Shown here piece after piece: positions 8,500 through 16,706 of a DNA stretch of 64,000 nucleotides. Made by a program: the position numbers and the translations under genes. The DNA comes from Flavobacteriaceae bacterium UBA3356 (lineage in GTDB: Bacteria; Bacteroidota; Bacteroidia; Flavobacteriales; Flavobacteriaceae): positions 772,019 through 836,018 of the forward strand of contig DEQW01000003.1 of NCBI GenBank assembly GCA_002360635.1, in the 5' to 3' direction. Below the pieces are notes generated by a model. It did not search any database. It was not told the DNA's origin and was given only the letters and a program-made list of their open reading frames with translations. Position 1 is the first letter of the stretch. Every line of letters begins with the position of its first letter.

Positions 8500-10251
8500 A
8501 TGCACTTAGCAACTCTCGACTGGGTATTAATCCTATCTTTTTTCGCAGTTTTTTTATTTATTGGTTTAGTAGTTGCCAAAAAAGCCGGTAAAAATACACA
8601 AGAATTTTTTCTCTCTGGACGTAATATGCCTTGGTGGTTATTGGGAATATCGATGGTGGCAACCACCTTTTCTGCAGACACACCTAACTTGGTAACAGAT
8701 ATTGTGAGACAAAACGGAATTTCCGGTAACTGGGTATGGTGGACGTTTTTAATTACAGGAATGCTTACTGTTTTTGTGTATGCTAAACTTTGGAGACGAT
8801 CAGAAGTCTTAACCGATCTTGAATTCTATGAACTTAGATATAGTGGAAAAGAGGCGGCATTTCTTCGTGGTTTTAGGGCGTTGTACTTAGGTGTTTTTTT
8901 CAATATAATGATTATGGCTTCGGTTTGTTTGGCGGCTATAAAAATTGGAGGGATATTATTTAATTTACAACCCTGGGAATGTGTTTTATATGCATCTATC
9001 ATTACAGTTACATATAGTTCTATTGGAGGTCTTAGAGGCGTGATTTTAAGTGACTTTTTACAATTTATTGTAGCAATGATTGGCTCCGTCTGGGCAGCTT
9101 ATTACATTGTTTCTATGCCTGAAATTGGTGGTCTGGATAATTTGTTGGCACATGAAAATGTAGCGAATAAATTACATTTTCTTCCAGATTTTAATGATAC
9201 TGAATCTTTATTAACCTTATTAATTATACCCATTGCGGTACAATGGTGGAGTGTATGGTACCCAGGAGCTGAGCCCGGTGGTGGTGGTTATATTGCACAA
9301 CGAATGCTTTCAGCAAAAGATGAAAAAAATGCAATAGGTGCTACTCTCCTATTTAATGTAGCTCACTATGCTTTAAGACCGTGGCCTTGGATCATTATTG
9401 CTTTGGCTTCTTTGGTTTTATACCCTGAAGTAGCAGATATTGGAAAAGAGTTTCCAAATGCAGTTCTAGGACACGATTTAGGATATCCTGCAATGCTTAC
9501 AAACTTACCCGCAGGATTGCTAGGACTAGTGGTTGCTTCTTTAATTGCCGCTTTTATGAGCACTATTTCCACACATTTAAATTGGGGCGCATCATATATA
9601 TCGTTAGATTTTTATAAACGTTTTGTAAAACCTGATGCCACCGAAAAGCAATTAGTAACGCTAGGAAGAGTTTCTACCGTTGTCTTAATGGCAGTTTCAG
9701 CATTATTGGCGCTGGTATTGAGCAGTGCTTTAGAAACATTCCAAATCTTACTTTCTATTGGTGCTGGAACAGGTTTGATTTTCATTTTACGTTGGTTCTG
9801 GTGGCGCATCAATGCATATAGTGAAATTACAGGAATGGTTGTTTCGTTTATCGTTGCATTGGTTTTTGAATTTGGAAATTTTGATCTTGAAGGTCACGAA
9901 AAACTAGTTTTAAATGTATTGATTACAACAGTGAGTTGGGTAACTGTAACTTTGCTTACCCGACCTACTGATTCTGAAAAATTAGCTTCATTCTATAATA
10001 AAGTGACACCTTACGGAAAAGGATGGGATAAGTTTAAACGTATTGCATCTAAAAAGAATCTTGTTTTAAAAAGCACACACGATGTTTTTACAATAGACCT
10101 TGCTTGCATGCTTTTGGGTATTGTTTTTGTCTATACATCGTTGTTTGCAACGGGCTATGTTATCTACGGAAATATGCTCGGTGCTTCAATTTTAATGATA
10201 ATTGCAGCTATTTCAGGTTTCTTTGTTTTTAAGCTTTGGAAACGAAAATAA
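8500..10251 (+). CDS. Sodium:solute symporter (SSS family)
   Basis: The 583-residue polytopic membrane protein has about 13-14 hydrophobic segments. The sodium/solute symporter family pattern begins with WVLILSFFAVFLFIGLVVAKK and FFLSGRNMPWWLLGISM, then SADTPNLVTDIV in the first broken helix and TYSSIGGLRGVILSDFLQF in the middle. The later AAFMSTISTHLNWGASYIS is the region that contributes sodium ligands in this fold. It therefore moves a solute into the cytoplasm with sodium. The substrate cannot be read from sequence. It is the last gene of the run that starts at 6968 and is followed by a terminator. Confidence 0.93.
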   Translation: MHLATLDWVLILSFFAVFLFIGLVVAKKAGKNTQEFFLSGRNMPWWLLGISMVATTFSADTPNLVTDIVRQNGISGNWVWWTFLITGMLTVFVYAKLWRRSEVLTDLEFYELRYSGKEAAFLRGFRALYLGVFFNIMIMASVCLAAIKIGGILFNLQPWECVLYASIITVTYSSIGGLRGVILSDFLQFIVAMIGSVWAAYYIVSMPEIGGLDNLLAHENVANKLHFLPDFNDTESLLTLLIIPIAVQWWSVWYPGAEPGGGGYIAQRMLSAKDEKNAIGATLLFNVAHYALRPWPWIIIALASLVLYPEVADIGKEFPNAVLGHDLGYPAMLTNLPAGLLGLVVASLIAAFMSTISTHLNWGASYISLDFYKRFVKPDATEKQLVTLGRVSTVVLMAVSALLALVLSSALETFQILLSIGAGTGLIFILRWFWWRINAYSEITGMVVSFIVALVFEFGNFDLEGHEKLVLNVLITTVSWVTVTLLTRPTDSEKLASFYNKVTPYGKGWDKFKRIASKKNLVLKSTHDVFTIDLACMLLGIVFVYTSLFATGYVIYGNMLGASILMIIAAISGFFVFKLWKRK

Positions 10252-10256
10252 CACAT

Positions 10257-10290
10257 AAAAAAAACCGCTCCATTTCTGAAGCGGTTTTAT
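10257..10290. terminator. Bidirectional terminator between symporter and SPFH genes
   Basis: A 9-bp stem (10261-10269 with 10280-10288) with a 10-base loop is flanked by A on the left and T on the right. It can serve the symporter on the plus strand and the SPFH gene on the minus strand. Confidence 0.85.
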
Positions 10291-10313
10291 ACAATTAAAT
10301 TTTAATTAATTGT

Positions 10314-11129
10314 TTATTGATTTCCTAAAATAATAGGCATTCCACTATCACCAGAACCAATTACGATAACTTTGCTATTATTAGATTCTGAAAGCTTTAT
10401 TGTAGCTTGAATTCCTTTTTCCTGTAAAATCTTATCCGTTAACGAAGCACTTAAAATACTGTTTGCCGTCGCCTTACCTTCTGCCTCAATACGTTGACGC
10501 TCTTTTTCTTTTTGAGCTTTTTCCAAACGGAATTCATACTCTAAAGACTCTTGCTCTTGTCTCAATTTACGCTCAATTGCCACTTTAATGGTTTCCGGTA
10601 GCGAAATATCCCGTACTAAAATTCGGTTTACCTGAACAAATTGATTTTCAAGTAAATTTTTGGTTTCTTCAAGCATTTCACTTTGTATGGATTCTCGCTT
10701 ACTAGCATATAACTGCTCTGGCGTATAACGACCTACTACCGCTCGAGTAGCAGAACGTACCGCCGGTTTTATCAATCGGGTAATATAATCCTCTCCCTTT
10801 TCTTGATGTAACTTCCCTAAGTTACTATCTTCTGGTTGAAACCATACAGAAGCTTCCAATCGAATATCCAAACCATTTGATGAAAGCACTTTCATTGATT
10901 CATCCAACGATTGTTGGCGTACTTCGTATATAAAAACGTCATTCCAAGGTGCTACAATATGAAATCCTTCGCTAAGTGCCGGTTCATCGGTTACAACTCC
11001 CCCGCCAAAGCGTTTATAAAGTACTCCAGCTTCCCCGGAAGATATGGTTACAGCAGATTTTGCTATAACAATGATGATGATGATAATACCAATTATTAAC
11101 GGTATTCCTATTTTGGGTAATCTTTCCAT
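10314..11129 (-). CDS. SPFH / band 7 (prohibitin-like) membrane protein
   Basis: After an N-terminal membrane helix (IGIPLIIGIIIIIIVIAKS) the protein holds an SPFH domain: GEAGVLYKRFGGGV, EGFHIVAPWNDVFIYEVRQQ and a long coiled-coil stretch with KLRQEQESLEYEFRLEKAQKE ending near residue 220. Family members form large membrane-bound oligomers, in bacteria often around FtsH or in lipid microdomains. No protease such as FtsH or HflC is adjacent, so the partner is unknown. The 271-residue length is typical for prohibitin homologues in Bacteroidota. Confidence 0.9.
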   Translation of the reverse strand: MERLPKIGIPLIIGIIIIIIVIAKSAVTISSGEAGVLYKRFGGGVVTDEPALSEGFHIVAPWNDVFIYEVRQQSLDESMKVLSSNGLDIRLEASVWFQPEDSNLGKLHQEKGEDYITRLIKPAVRSATRAVVGRYTPEQLYASKRESIQSEMLEETKNLLENQFVQVNRILVRDISLPETIKVAIERKLRQEQESLEYEFRLEKAQKEKERQRIEAEGKATANSILSASLTDKILQEKGIQATIKLSESNNSKVIVIGSGDSGMPIILGNQ

Positions 11130-11150
11130 TATATATTATGTTTTTTTGGT

Positions 11151-13184
11151 TTATATAAGTCCGTTGTATTTTCTAATAAACCACTCAGCACTAAGTGTTA
11201 AAACAATAAGCGCGAGCAGGTATTTCCAATCGATCAAAGGTACGGTTTTTAGTTCGCTTTTCTGAATGGATTGGTAAGAATCGTCAGCGATTAAAGCCGC
11301 TATCATACGCTCCATTTCTGAAGGAAAATAGGCTGTTCCGTTTGTTTTCTGTGCAACCCGTTTCAACTTAGAAACATCAGCATTCAAGAATTGCTGTTCC
11401 ACATTAAAATCTAAGATGGTAAAGTTTCCACTGCGAGAAATTGATTCATCAGCAACTGAAACGGTATATTTGTATTCCCCGGCCGGTAAACTATTCAAAT
11501 CTACTTCATAAAAATTATTCTTCAATAAAAGGGGAAAAACGGTTTGCTTTTCAGTTTCTGTATTTCGTACCGTAATATTCAATGCTGCACGAGAATCGAA
11601 CACATAATTTTTATCAAAATATTGAGCTGAAACTTTTATCGGGTTGTTATTGTAGTAAAAAGTTTCATTATCTACTTCCAAACGGCTTCGGCGTTTATTG
11701 GAAGCTAAATATTGCACCATTTTTCCTATAAAACCATCAAACTCTTGAAAGTTTTCGGTCTGTAGATATGATTGAGCACGCCATTTCCAAAAACCCTCCC
11801 CATCCCAAATGGCATCGCGTTTTCCGTTCAGCTCCATAGTTGCCAGCATGGGTGTGCCTGTCTCAAAACTATTAATAGATTGGCCTAATAATATTTCGTG
11901 AGGAACCGTTACGCTTAAATCACCAAAGGTTGTCTTTAGTGGTGGGAATTCGTTAAAACCAATATCTTCTACCGCAAAAGTGCCATAGTTGTTATTTAAC
12001 GCTGCAGAAACATCTTCGGTTTGTAAACTCGTTTCTTTTCTAAACTCTTGCTGAATTGAGTTTAAAAAGTTCCAATCGGTATTGGTACCGGTAATTGTTA
12101 GGGTATTTTTTTTAAGTTTTTTAATTTCTGAATAAACTTGTGTAAAACTACGATCGGGCTGAAAAAGTACGACTAACTGATAGTCATTTAATATCGAAAC
12201 CGATTCCGAAGGTTTTTGTATGGTAAGTGTCCTTTGTTCATTAGCCGTAACCGATTTTTTCAATGCTCCCAAATCAGGATGGATGATATCGCTAACAACC
12301 AGAACATTGGTTGCTTGGTCAATTACTTCAACCGCAAACTGCTTGTTATTGTTTGTCTTGTTTTTTTCATCATCTAACGGTACAATTTGAGCGGTATATT
12401 TTTGCAATCCCACGCTCGATGCCGGAAGCGTAAAATTCAATGTTTTGCTATTTGTATCTTCTGAAAATGCTACAGTTTCCCTATAGACAGTTGTTCCGTT
12501 TTGAGATATTAAAAATTGTGAAGTAACTGAACCCGTCCCGTTATAAACCAAAATCACTTCCACCGGAAACTTATTTTTTAAAAAAGCATAACGGTTACTA
12601 TTTAAACGTTCAATTTTAAGATCGGTGTATTTAGTGGAATCACCTAAAACTAAAGGATAAACATCGTTTTTGTAGGTAGCTGAAATGAATTCATAATCGC
12701 TTCCCAAGGTTTGGTTACCATCGGTCACCAGAATAGTGGGTGCAATTTCATTTTTAAATAGGTTATCGGTAGCTTCAAGGGCTTTTGAAAGGTTACTGTT
12801 TTTTTCTGAAAAAGAAAGAGAATCCAACTCCTCAAAATCACTTCCGAAGGAAAAGAAAGACAGGTCAAACTTCTCATTCAGTTCTTGATTGTTTTTTAAA
12901 TTTTCAAGTAAAGCCGAAACATTGTCTGATTGCCTTAATTCCATAATGGAAGCTGAGTTATCTACTAAAACCGGTAACTTCGGTTTTTCAATAGAATACG
13001 TTTCACTTTTAAACTTTGGGTTGATTAACAACACCAAAAGTGAAAACAACGTGATAAAGCGTAATACTCCAAAGGTCCAACGTAATGATTTGGAATATTT
13101 ATTTTTATAACCATACATGAACAACGCCAGCGCAAGGGAAATTACGCCGGCGATGATGATATATAGTATGGTTTCAGTCGTCAA
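11151..13184 (-). CDS. Membrane protein with von Willebrand A-like domain (BatA-related)
   Basis: The 677-residue protein starts with two membrane helices (IIIAGVISLALALFMYG and LRFITLFSLLVLLINP). A VWA-like domain follows, with the MIDAS motif DNSAS at about 73-77 and TILVTDGNQTLGSDY near 165. The middle is beta-rich periplasmic sequence, and a last membrane helix near the C-terminus (WKYLLALIVLTLSAEWFI) is followed by a short tail. The layout resembles the aerotolerance (BatA-type) proteins of Bacteroidota. The start is TTG at 13184: the codon just before it is a stop, and the first internal ATG would cut off the first helix. A heptamer repeat fills the region just upstream. Confidence 0.78.
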   Translation of the reverse strand: MTTETILYIIIAGVISLALALFMYGYKNKYSKSLRWTFGVLRFITLFSLLVLLINPKFKSETYSIEKPKLPVLVDNSASIMELRQSDNVSALLENLKNNQELNEKFDLSFFSFGSDFEELDSLSFSEKNSNLSKALEATDNLFKNEIAPTILVTDGNQTLGSDYEFISATYKNDVYPLVLGDSTKYTDLKIERLNSNRYAFLKNKFPVEVILVYNGTGSVTSQFLISQNGTTVYRETVAFSEDTNSKTLNFTLPASSVGLQKYTAQIVPLDDEKNKTNNNKQFAVEVIDQATNVLVVSDIIHPDLGALKKSVTANEQRTLTIQKPSESVSILNDYQLVVLFQPDRSFTQVYSEIKKLKKNTLTITGTNTDWNFLNSIQQEFRKETSLQTEDVSAALNNNYGTFAVEDIGFNEFPPLKTTFGDLSVTVPHEILLGQSINSFETGTPMLATMELNGKRDAIWDGEGFWKWRAQSYLQTENFQEFDGFIGKMVQYLASNKRRSRLEVDNETFYYNNNPIKVSAQYFDKNYVFDSRAALNITVRNTETEKQTVFPLLLKNNFYEVDLNSLPAGEYKYTVSVADESISRSGNFTILDFNVEQQFLNADVSKLKRVAQKTNGTAYFPSEMERMIAALIADDSYQSIQKSELKTVPLIDWKYLLALIVLTLSAEWFIRKYNGLI

Positions 13185-13194
13185 TTATTGGTTT

Positions 13195-13241
13195 TTAGAG
13201 GTTAGAGGTTAGAGGTTAGAGGTTAGAGGTTAGAGGTTAGA
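13195..13241. repeat. Tandem heptamer repeat TTAGAGG, about 6.7 copies
   Basis: Six perfect copies of TTAGAGG plus a partial copy run without interruption. They occupy -11 to -57 relative to the TTG start of the minus-strand VWA-like gene, so the transcript leader would carry CCTCTAA repeats. A unit of seven bases can change copy number by slippage. Confidence 0.97.
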
Positions 13242-13262
13242 AAAAATAAAAATAGCTTCGCA

Positions 13263-13340
13263 GTCATCTCGACGTTAGGAGAGATCACATCCTGCTGTTT
13301 ACTCATATGAAATCCCTCGTCGTTCCTCCTTCGGGATGAC
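13263..13340. repeat. Imperfect inverted-repeat intergenic element
   Basis: The left end GTCATCTCGA and the right end TCGGGATGAC are near-complementary, and inner parts (AGGAGAGAT against ATCCCTCGTCGTTCCT) pair imperfectly. Elements with GTCATC...GATGAC ends are frequent between genes in Flavobacteriaceae as I remember them. There is no coding potential. It may act as a small palindromic REP-like sequence. Confidence 0.6.
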
Positions 13341-13350
13341 ATCCTACATA

Positions 13351-13366
13351 CAGGTTTCAGGTTTCA
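13351..13366. repeat. Short duplication of CAGGTTT
   Basis: CAGGTTT occurs twice in tandem followed by CA, a two-copy heptamer. It has the same 7-base period as the arrays on both sides. Confidence 0.7.
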
Positions 13367-13379
13367 AAAAAAATAGATC

Positions 13380-13412
13380 ACTGCCAACTGAATACTGCTT
13401 ACTGAACACTGA
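13380..13412. repeat. Degenerate heptamer array ACTGnnn, five units
   Basis: ACTG occurs at 13380, 13387, 13394, 13401 and 13408, an exact 7-base spacing, with variable bases between. The array ends directly against the fabG stop codon (13413). It is a decayed heptamer repeat, different in sequence from TTAGAGG. Confidence 0.8.
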
Positions 13413-14159
13413 TTAAGTAAGCATACCACCGTCAACGTTCAATACTTGTCCAGTTATGTATCCAGAAAGGTCACTTGCTAAAAACACACAGGCATTGGCA
13501 ATATCTTCTGGTGAACCGCCACGCTTTAACGGTATAGCGTCTCGCCAACCCTGCACAGTTTCTTCGTTTAACTTTCCTGTCATTTCGGTTTCAATAAAGC
13601 CTGGTGCAATGGCATTACAACGAATATCGCGAGATCCAAGCTCTAAGGCTACAGACTTTGTAAACCCTAAAATACCCGCTTTTGATGCAGCGTAGTTGGT
13701 TTGCCCCGCATTCCCCTTCACACCTACTACCGAGCTCATATTAATAATAGAACCTTTGCGTTGTTTCAACATAGCGCGTTGTACCGCTTTGGTCATGTTG
13801 AAAACAGATTTTAAGTTCACCTCGATTACTTTATCAAAATCTTCTTCTGAAATACGCATTAGAAGGTTGTCCTTTGTAATACCTGCGTTATTTATTAGTA
13901 TATCAATACTACCAAATTCTTTTAACACTTCAGCCGCCAGTTCTTGTGACTCATCAAAATTGGCTGCGTTGCTTTGATACGCTTTCACTTTTACTCCTTC
14001 CTTGGAAAGATCGGAAGCAATGGCTTCGGCAGATTCTTTAGATGAATTATATGTAAATGCTACATTGGCACCGTGTTTTACAAAGGTTTCCACGATTCCT
14101 TTTCCTATTCCGCGGCTACCTCCTGTTATAATTGCTGTTTTCCCTTCTAATAATTTCAT
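13413..14159 (-). CDS. fabG: 3-oxoacyl-ACP reductase FabG
   Basis: FabG reduces 3-ketoacyl-ACP with NADPH in fatty acid elongation. The 248-residue short-chain dehydrogenase has the glycine-rich TGGSRGIGKG, the NNAG motif in INNAGITKD, the catalytic Ser in NMSSVVGVKGN and the Tyr-x-x-x-Lys of NYAASKAG, then the typical end ITGQVLNVDGGM. Its nearest upstream neighbour is sucD, separated by a terminator, so it probably has its own promoter. Confidence 0.95.
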   Translation of the reverse strand: MKLLEGKTAIITGGSRGIGKGIVETFVKHGANVAFTYNSSKESAEAIASDLSKEGVKVKAYQSNAANFDESQELAAEVLKEFGSIDILINNAGITKDNLLMRISEEDFDKVIEVNLKSVFNMTKAVQRAMLKQRKGSIINMSSVVGVKGNAGQTNYAASKAGILGFTKSVALELGSRDIRCNAIAPGFIETEMTGKLNEETVQGWRDAIPLKRGGSPEDIANACVFLASDLSGYITGQVLNVDGGMLT

Positions 14160-14240
14160 AGCTATTTGTTCTATTAATTTTGGTTGGTTCTCTTTTCAGA
14201 ATAACGTAAGATACCAATTATCTTACATTAGATATCAAAT

Positions 14241-14273
14241 ATAAAAAAAGCCCTGCTAAAAAAACAGGACTTT
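14241..14273 (-). terminator. Terminator downstream of sucD
   Basis: On the minus strand an 8-bp stem (14265-14272 with 14248-14255, one G-U) is followed by a run of seven T. It lies just after the sucD stop. Confidence 0.85.
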
Positions 14274-14294
14274 AATATTTATATAGATAGTTGT

Positions 14295-15167
14295 TTACCC
14301 TAAAACTTCGGCAACTTTTTTACCAATTTCTGCAGGTGAATCTACTACGTGAATTCCACATTCACTTAAAATTTTCTTTTTAGCTTGAGCGGTGTCATCG
14401 CTTCCGCCCACAATGGCTCCAGCGTGTCCCATAGTACGGCCAGCAGGTGCTGTTTCACCAGCGATAAAACCAATAATTGGTTTTTTGCTTCCGCTTTCTT
14501 TGTACCATTTTGCAGCATCGGCTTCTAATTGTCCACCAATTTCTCCAATCATCACTACAGCTTCAGTTTCTTCATCATTAATCAACAACTCTACAGCTTC
14601 TTTTGTGGTAGTCCCGATAATTGGGTCACCACCAATACCAATTGCGGTTGTGATTCCTAATCCTTGTTTTACAACTTGATCAGCAGCTTCGTATGTTAAT
14701 GTTCCAGATTTTGAGACCACTCCAATTTTCCCTTTTTTGAAAACAAATCCAGGCATAATACCTACTTTAGCTTCACCAGGTGTAATAACTCCAGGACAGT
14801 TAGGGCCTACCAAGCGACAGTCTCTATCTTTTATGTAATCGGCAACTTTAATCATGTCACCAACTGGAATTCCTTCAGTAATAGTAATAATTATTTTAAT
14901 ACCAGCGTTTGCGGCTTCCATAATAGCATCGGCAGCAAATGCGGGTGGCACAAAAATAATACTTACATCTGCTCCTGTATCTTTAACAGCATCTGCAACA
15001 GTATTGAAAACTGGCTTATCAAGGTGTTTTTGACCACCTTTACCTGGTGTTACACCACCAACTACATTAGTACCGTATTCAATCATTTGACCTGCGTGAA
15101 AAGTACCTTCACTTCCGGTGAAACCTTGTACGATGATTTTTGAATCTTTATTTACTAAAACGCTCAT
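14295..15167 (-). CDS. sucD: Succinyl-CoA ligase alpha subunit SucD
   Basis: SucD pairs with SucC to interconvert succinyl-CoA and succinate with formation of a nucleoside triphosphate in the citric acid cycle. The 290 residues are full length. Visible features are the CoA-binding region VQGFTGSEGTFHAGQM, GGVTPGKGG, VGPNCPGVI, and the phosphorylated histidine in GRTMGHAGAIVGG near residue 248. The beta subunit gene is not in the window, so the two subunits are encoded apart here. Confidence 0.97.
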   Translation of the reverse strand: MSVLVNKDSKIIVQGFTGSEGTFHAGQMIEYGTNVVGGVTPGKGGQKHLDKPVFNTVADAVKDTGADVSIIFVPPAFAADAIMEAANAGIKIIITITEGIPVGDMIKVADYIKDRDCRLVGPNCPGVITPGEAKVGIMPGFVFKKGKIGVVSKSGTLTYEAADQVVKQGLGITTAIGIGGDPIIGTTTKEAVELLINDEETEAVVMIGEIGGQLEADAAKWYKESGSKKPIIGFIAGETAPAGRTMGHAGAIVGGSDDTAQAKKKILSECGIHVVDSPAEIGKKVAEVLG

Positions 15168-15276
15168 TCTCTTTCAGAATTTTTTATTGTTTTATAATGA
15201 AATGTATGTTGCTCTATTTTATATAGCTTAATAAAGCAATGCAAAGGTACTATTTTGAAATAGCTTTTAAAAGAAT

Positions 15277-15690
15277 TTATACTTTAACCTTATGATATGA
15301 TTTATCAGTATCATCATGATCGGTTACTGGCTGACTTATTTGGTGACCGCGGTATATTTTTTCGTCTTTCACTTCCCAAATAGCCATGAAATGAGCGATT
15401 CCTAATTCTTCATCTGGGTTTTCGATGGTTTTGATGTAATATTTATACCGAACAGTTACATACTTTTCATCTTCCAGTAAATGACTTACCTCTACCCTGA
15501 GGTCGTCAAAGGTTCGACGCATTTCAGCAAAATAGTCTACCAGATCTCCATGATTCATAATTGTTAAACCATTGGTACTATTCCATATAAGCTCTAGATC
15601 TGGATGAAAAAATTTTTCTAAAACCGAACTATCATTTAATACATCTGAAAGGTAGAATCCTCTCACTATTTCCTTTGCACTTTTACTCAT
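15277..15690 (-). CDS. NTF2/SnoaL-like small protein
   Basis: The 137-residue protein has the cone-shaped NTF2-like pattern: an N-terminal helix with IVRGFYLSDVLND, then FFHPDLELIWNSTNGL, DLVDYFAEMRRTF, and strands ending HFMAIWEVKDEKIYRGHQISQP. Family members are ligand-binding domains or isomerases; no catalytic set can be assigned. Its ATG overlaps the TGA of the LpxD-like gene upstream by 4 bases, so the two are translationally coupled. This suggests a link to cell-envelope acylation that remains unproven. Confidence 0.75.
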   Translation of the reverse strand: MSKSAKEIVRGFYLSDVLNDSSVLEKFFHPDLELIWNSTNGLTIMNHGDLVDYFAEMRRTFDDLRVEVSHLLEDEKYVTVRYKYYIKTIENPDEELGIAHFMAIWEVKDEKIYRGHQISQPVTDHDDTDKSYHKVKV

Positions 15691-16625
15691 TTTATTCTAT
15701 CTAATTTATCGATTATATCAGGTATCAAGCGAATAGACGCTAATTCCTTATATTTTTTTCTGAATTCATCTGCTGGTGTTCCAAAATAGGATTTATGCCC
15801 AGGAAGCGATTTGCTCACACCACTTTGTGCCGAAATTACTGCTTTTTCGCCAATGGTTACACCACTTGTAATGCCAACTTGGCCCCAAATGGTCACAAAG
15901 TCTTCAATAAACACACAACCAGCAATACCTACTTGCGAGGCAATTAAACAACGACTGCCAATTACGGTATCGTGACCTACGTGAACTTGATTATCCAACT
16001 TTGTTCCTTCACCAATCATTGTAGATGCCGTTACTCCACTATCAATGGTACATTGTGCGCCTATATCGACATTATCTTTAATAACGACATTTCCACCGCT
16101 TAAGAGTTTGTCAAATTTTTCAGGGCGGTTTTTATAATAAAATGCATCGGCGCCTAAAACAGTGCCAGAATGAATGGTGACATTATTCCCAATTTTTGTG
16201 TTATCGTAAATGGATACATTTGGGTGAATAATACAATCATCACCTATTTCTACATTATTACCAATAAAAACATTGGGCTGAATAATGGTATGGTTTCCAA
16301 TTGTTGCGGATTCTGCTATGACTGCTGAAGCTGCCACAAAAGGGTTAAAGTGTTTAATTAATTTGTTAAAGTCACGAAAAGGATCGTCACTTATTAATAA
16401 CGCCTTTCCTGGAGGGCAATCCACTTCTTTATTGATTAAAACTATAGTAGCAAGGGATTGCAGTGCTTTATCGTAGTACTTGGGGTGGTCTACAAAAACA
16501 ATATCACCGGGCTGTACTACGTGAATTTCATTCAGCCCCAATACCGGAAAAGCTGCATCGCCAACATAATCACAGTCAATAATACCTGCAATTGCTTTCA
16601 AGGTCTGGGGATTTGAAAATTTCAT
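15687..16625 (-). CDS. LpxD-like UDP-3-O-acyl-glucosamine N-acyltransferase (second copy)
   Basis: This left-handed beta-helix acyltransferase starts with an LpxD-type N-terminal domain (GDIVFVDHPKYYDKAL) and continues with about ten hexapeptide turns such as IGNHTIIQPNVFIG and IGDDCIIHPNVSI. The catalytic-type histidine lies in LDNQVHVGHDTVIG, aligned with the LpxD motif of the other copy at 19528. I start at MKFSNPQTL (16625), because an upstream frame would extend into the efp terminator. The 312 residues are a little shorter than the copy inside the lpx cluster. Whether it acts on lipid A or on another sugar is not decided by sequence. Confidence 0.85.
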   Translation of the reverse strand: MKFSNPQTLKAIAGIIDCDYVGDAAFPVLGLNEIHVVQPGDIVFVDHPKYYDKALQSLATIVLINKEVDCPPGKALLISDDPFRDFNKLIKHFNPFVAASAVIAESATIGNHTIIQPNVFIGNNVEIGDDCIIHPNVSIYDNTKIGNNVTIHSGTVLGADAFYYKNRPEKFDKLLSGGNVVIKDNVDIGAQCTIDSGVTASTMIGEGTKLDNQVHVGHDTVIGSRCLIASQVGIAGCVFIEDFVTIWGQVGITSGVTIGEKAVISAQSGVSKSLPGHKSYFGTPADEFRKKYKELASIRLIPDIIDKLDRIK

Positions 16626-16648
16626 TTTTACGAATTTGAAACCAAATA

Positions 16649-16686
16649 TAAAAAATCCCGTCACAATAGCATCATGACGGGATTTA
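16649..16686 (-). terminator. Terminator downstream of efp
   Basis: An 11-bp perfect stem (16653-16663 with 16674-16684) with a 10-base loop precedes T residues on the minus strand, just beyond the efp stop and before the LpxD-like start. Confidence 0.88.
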
Positions 16687-16706
16687 AAATTTTAATAGTT
16701 AAGCAA

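Noticed and set aside
13195..13412. Short tandem repeats as a CRISPR array
   Set aside because: The units are seven bases with no spacers, and no cas genes are near.
16626..16664. Upstream extension of the LpxD-like gene
   Set aside because: The extra residues are encoded by the efp terminator stem; the MKF start matches LpxD proteins.
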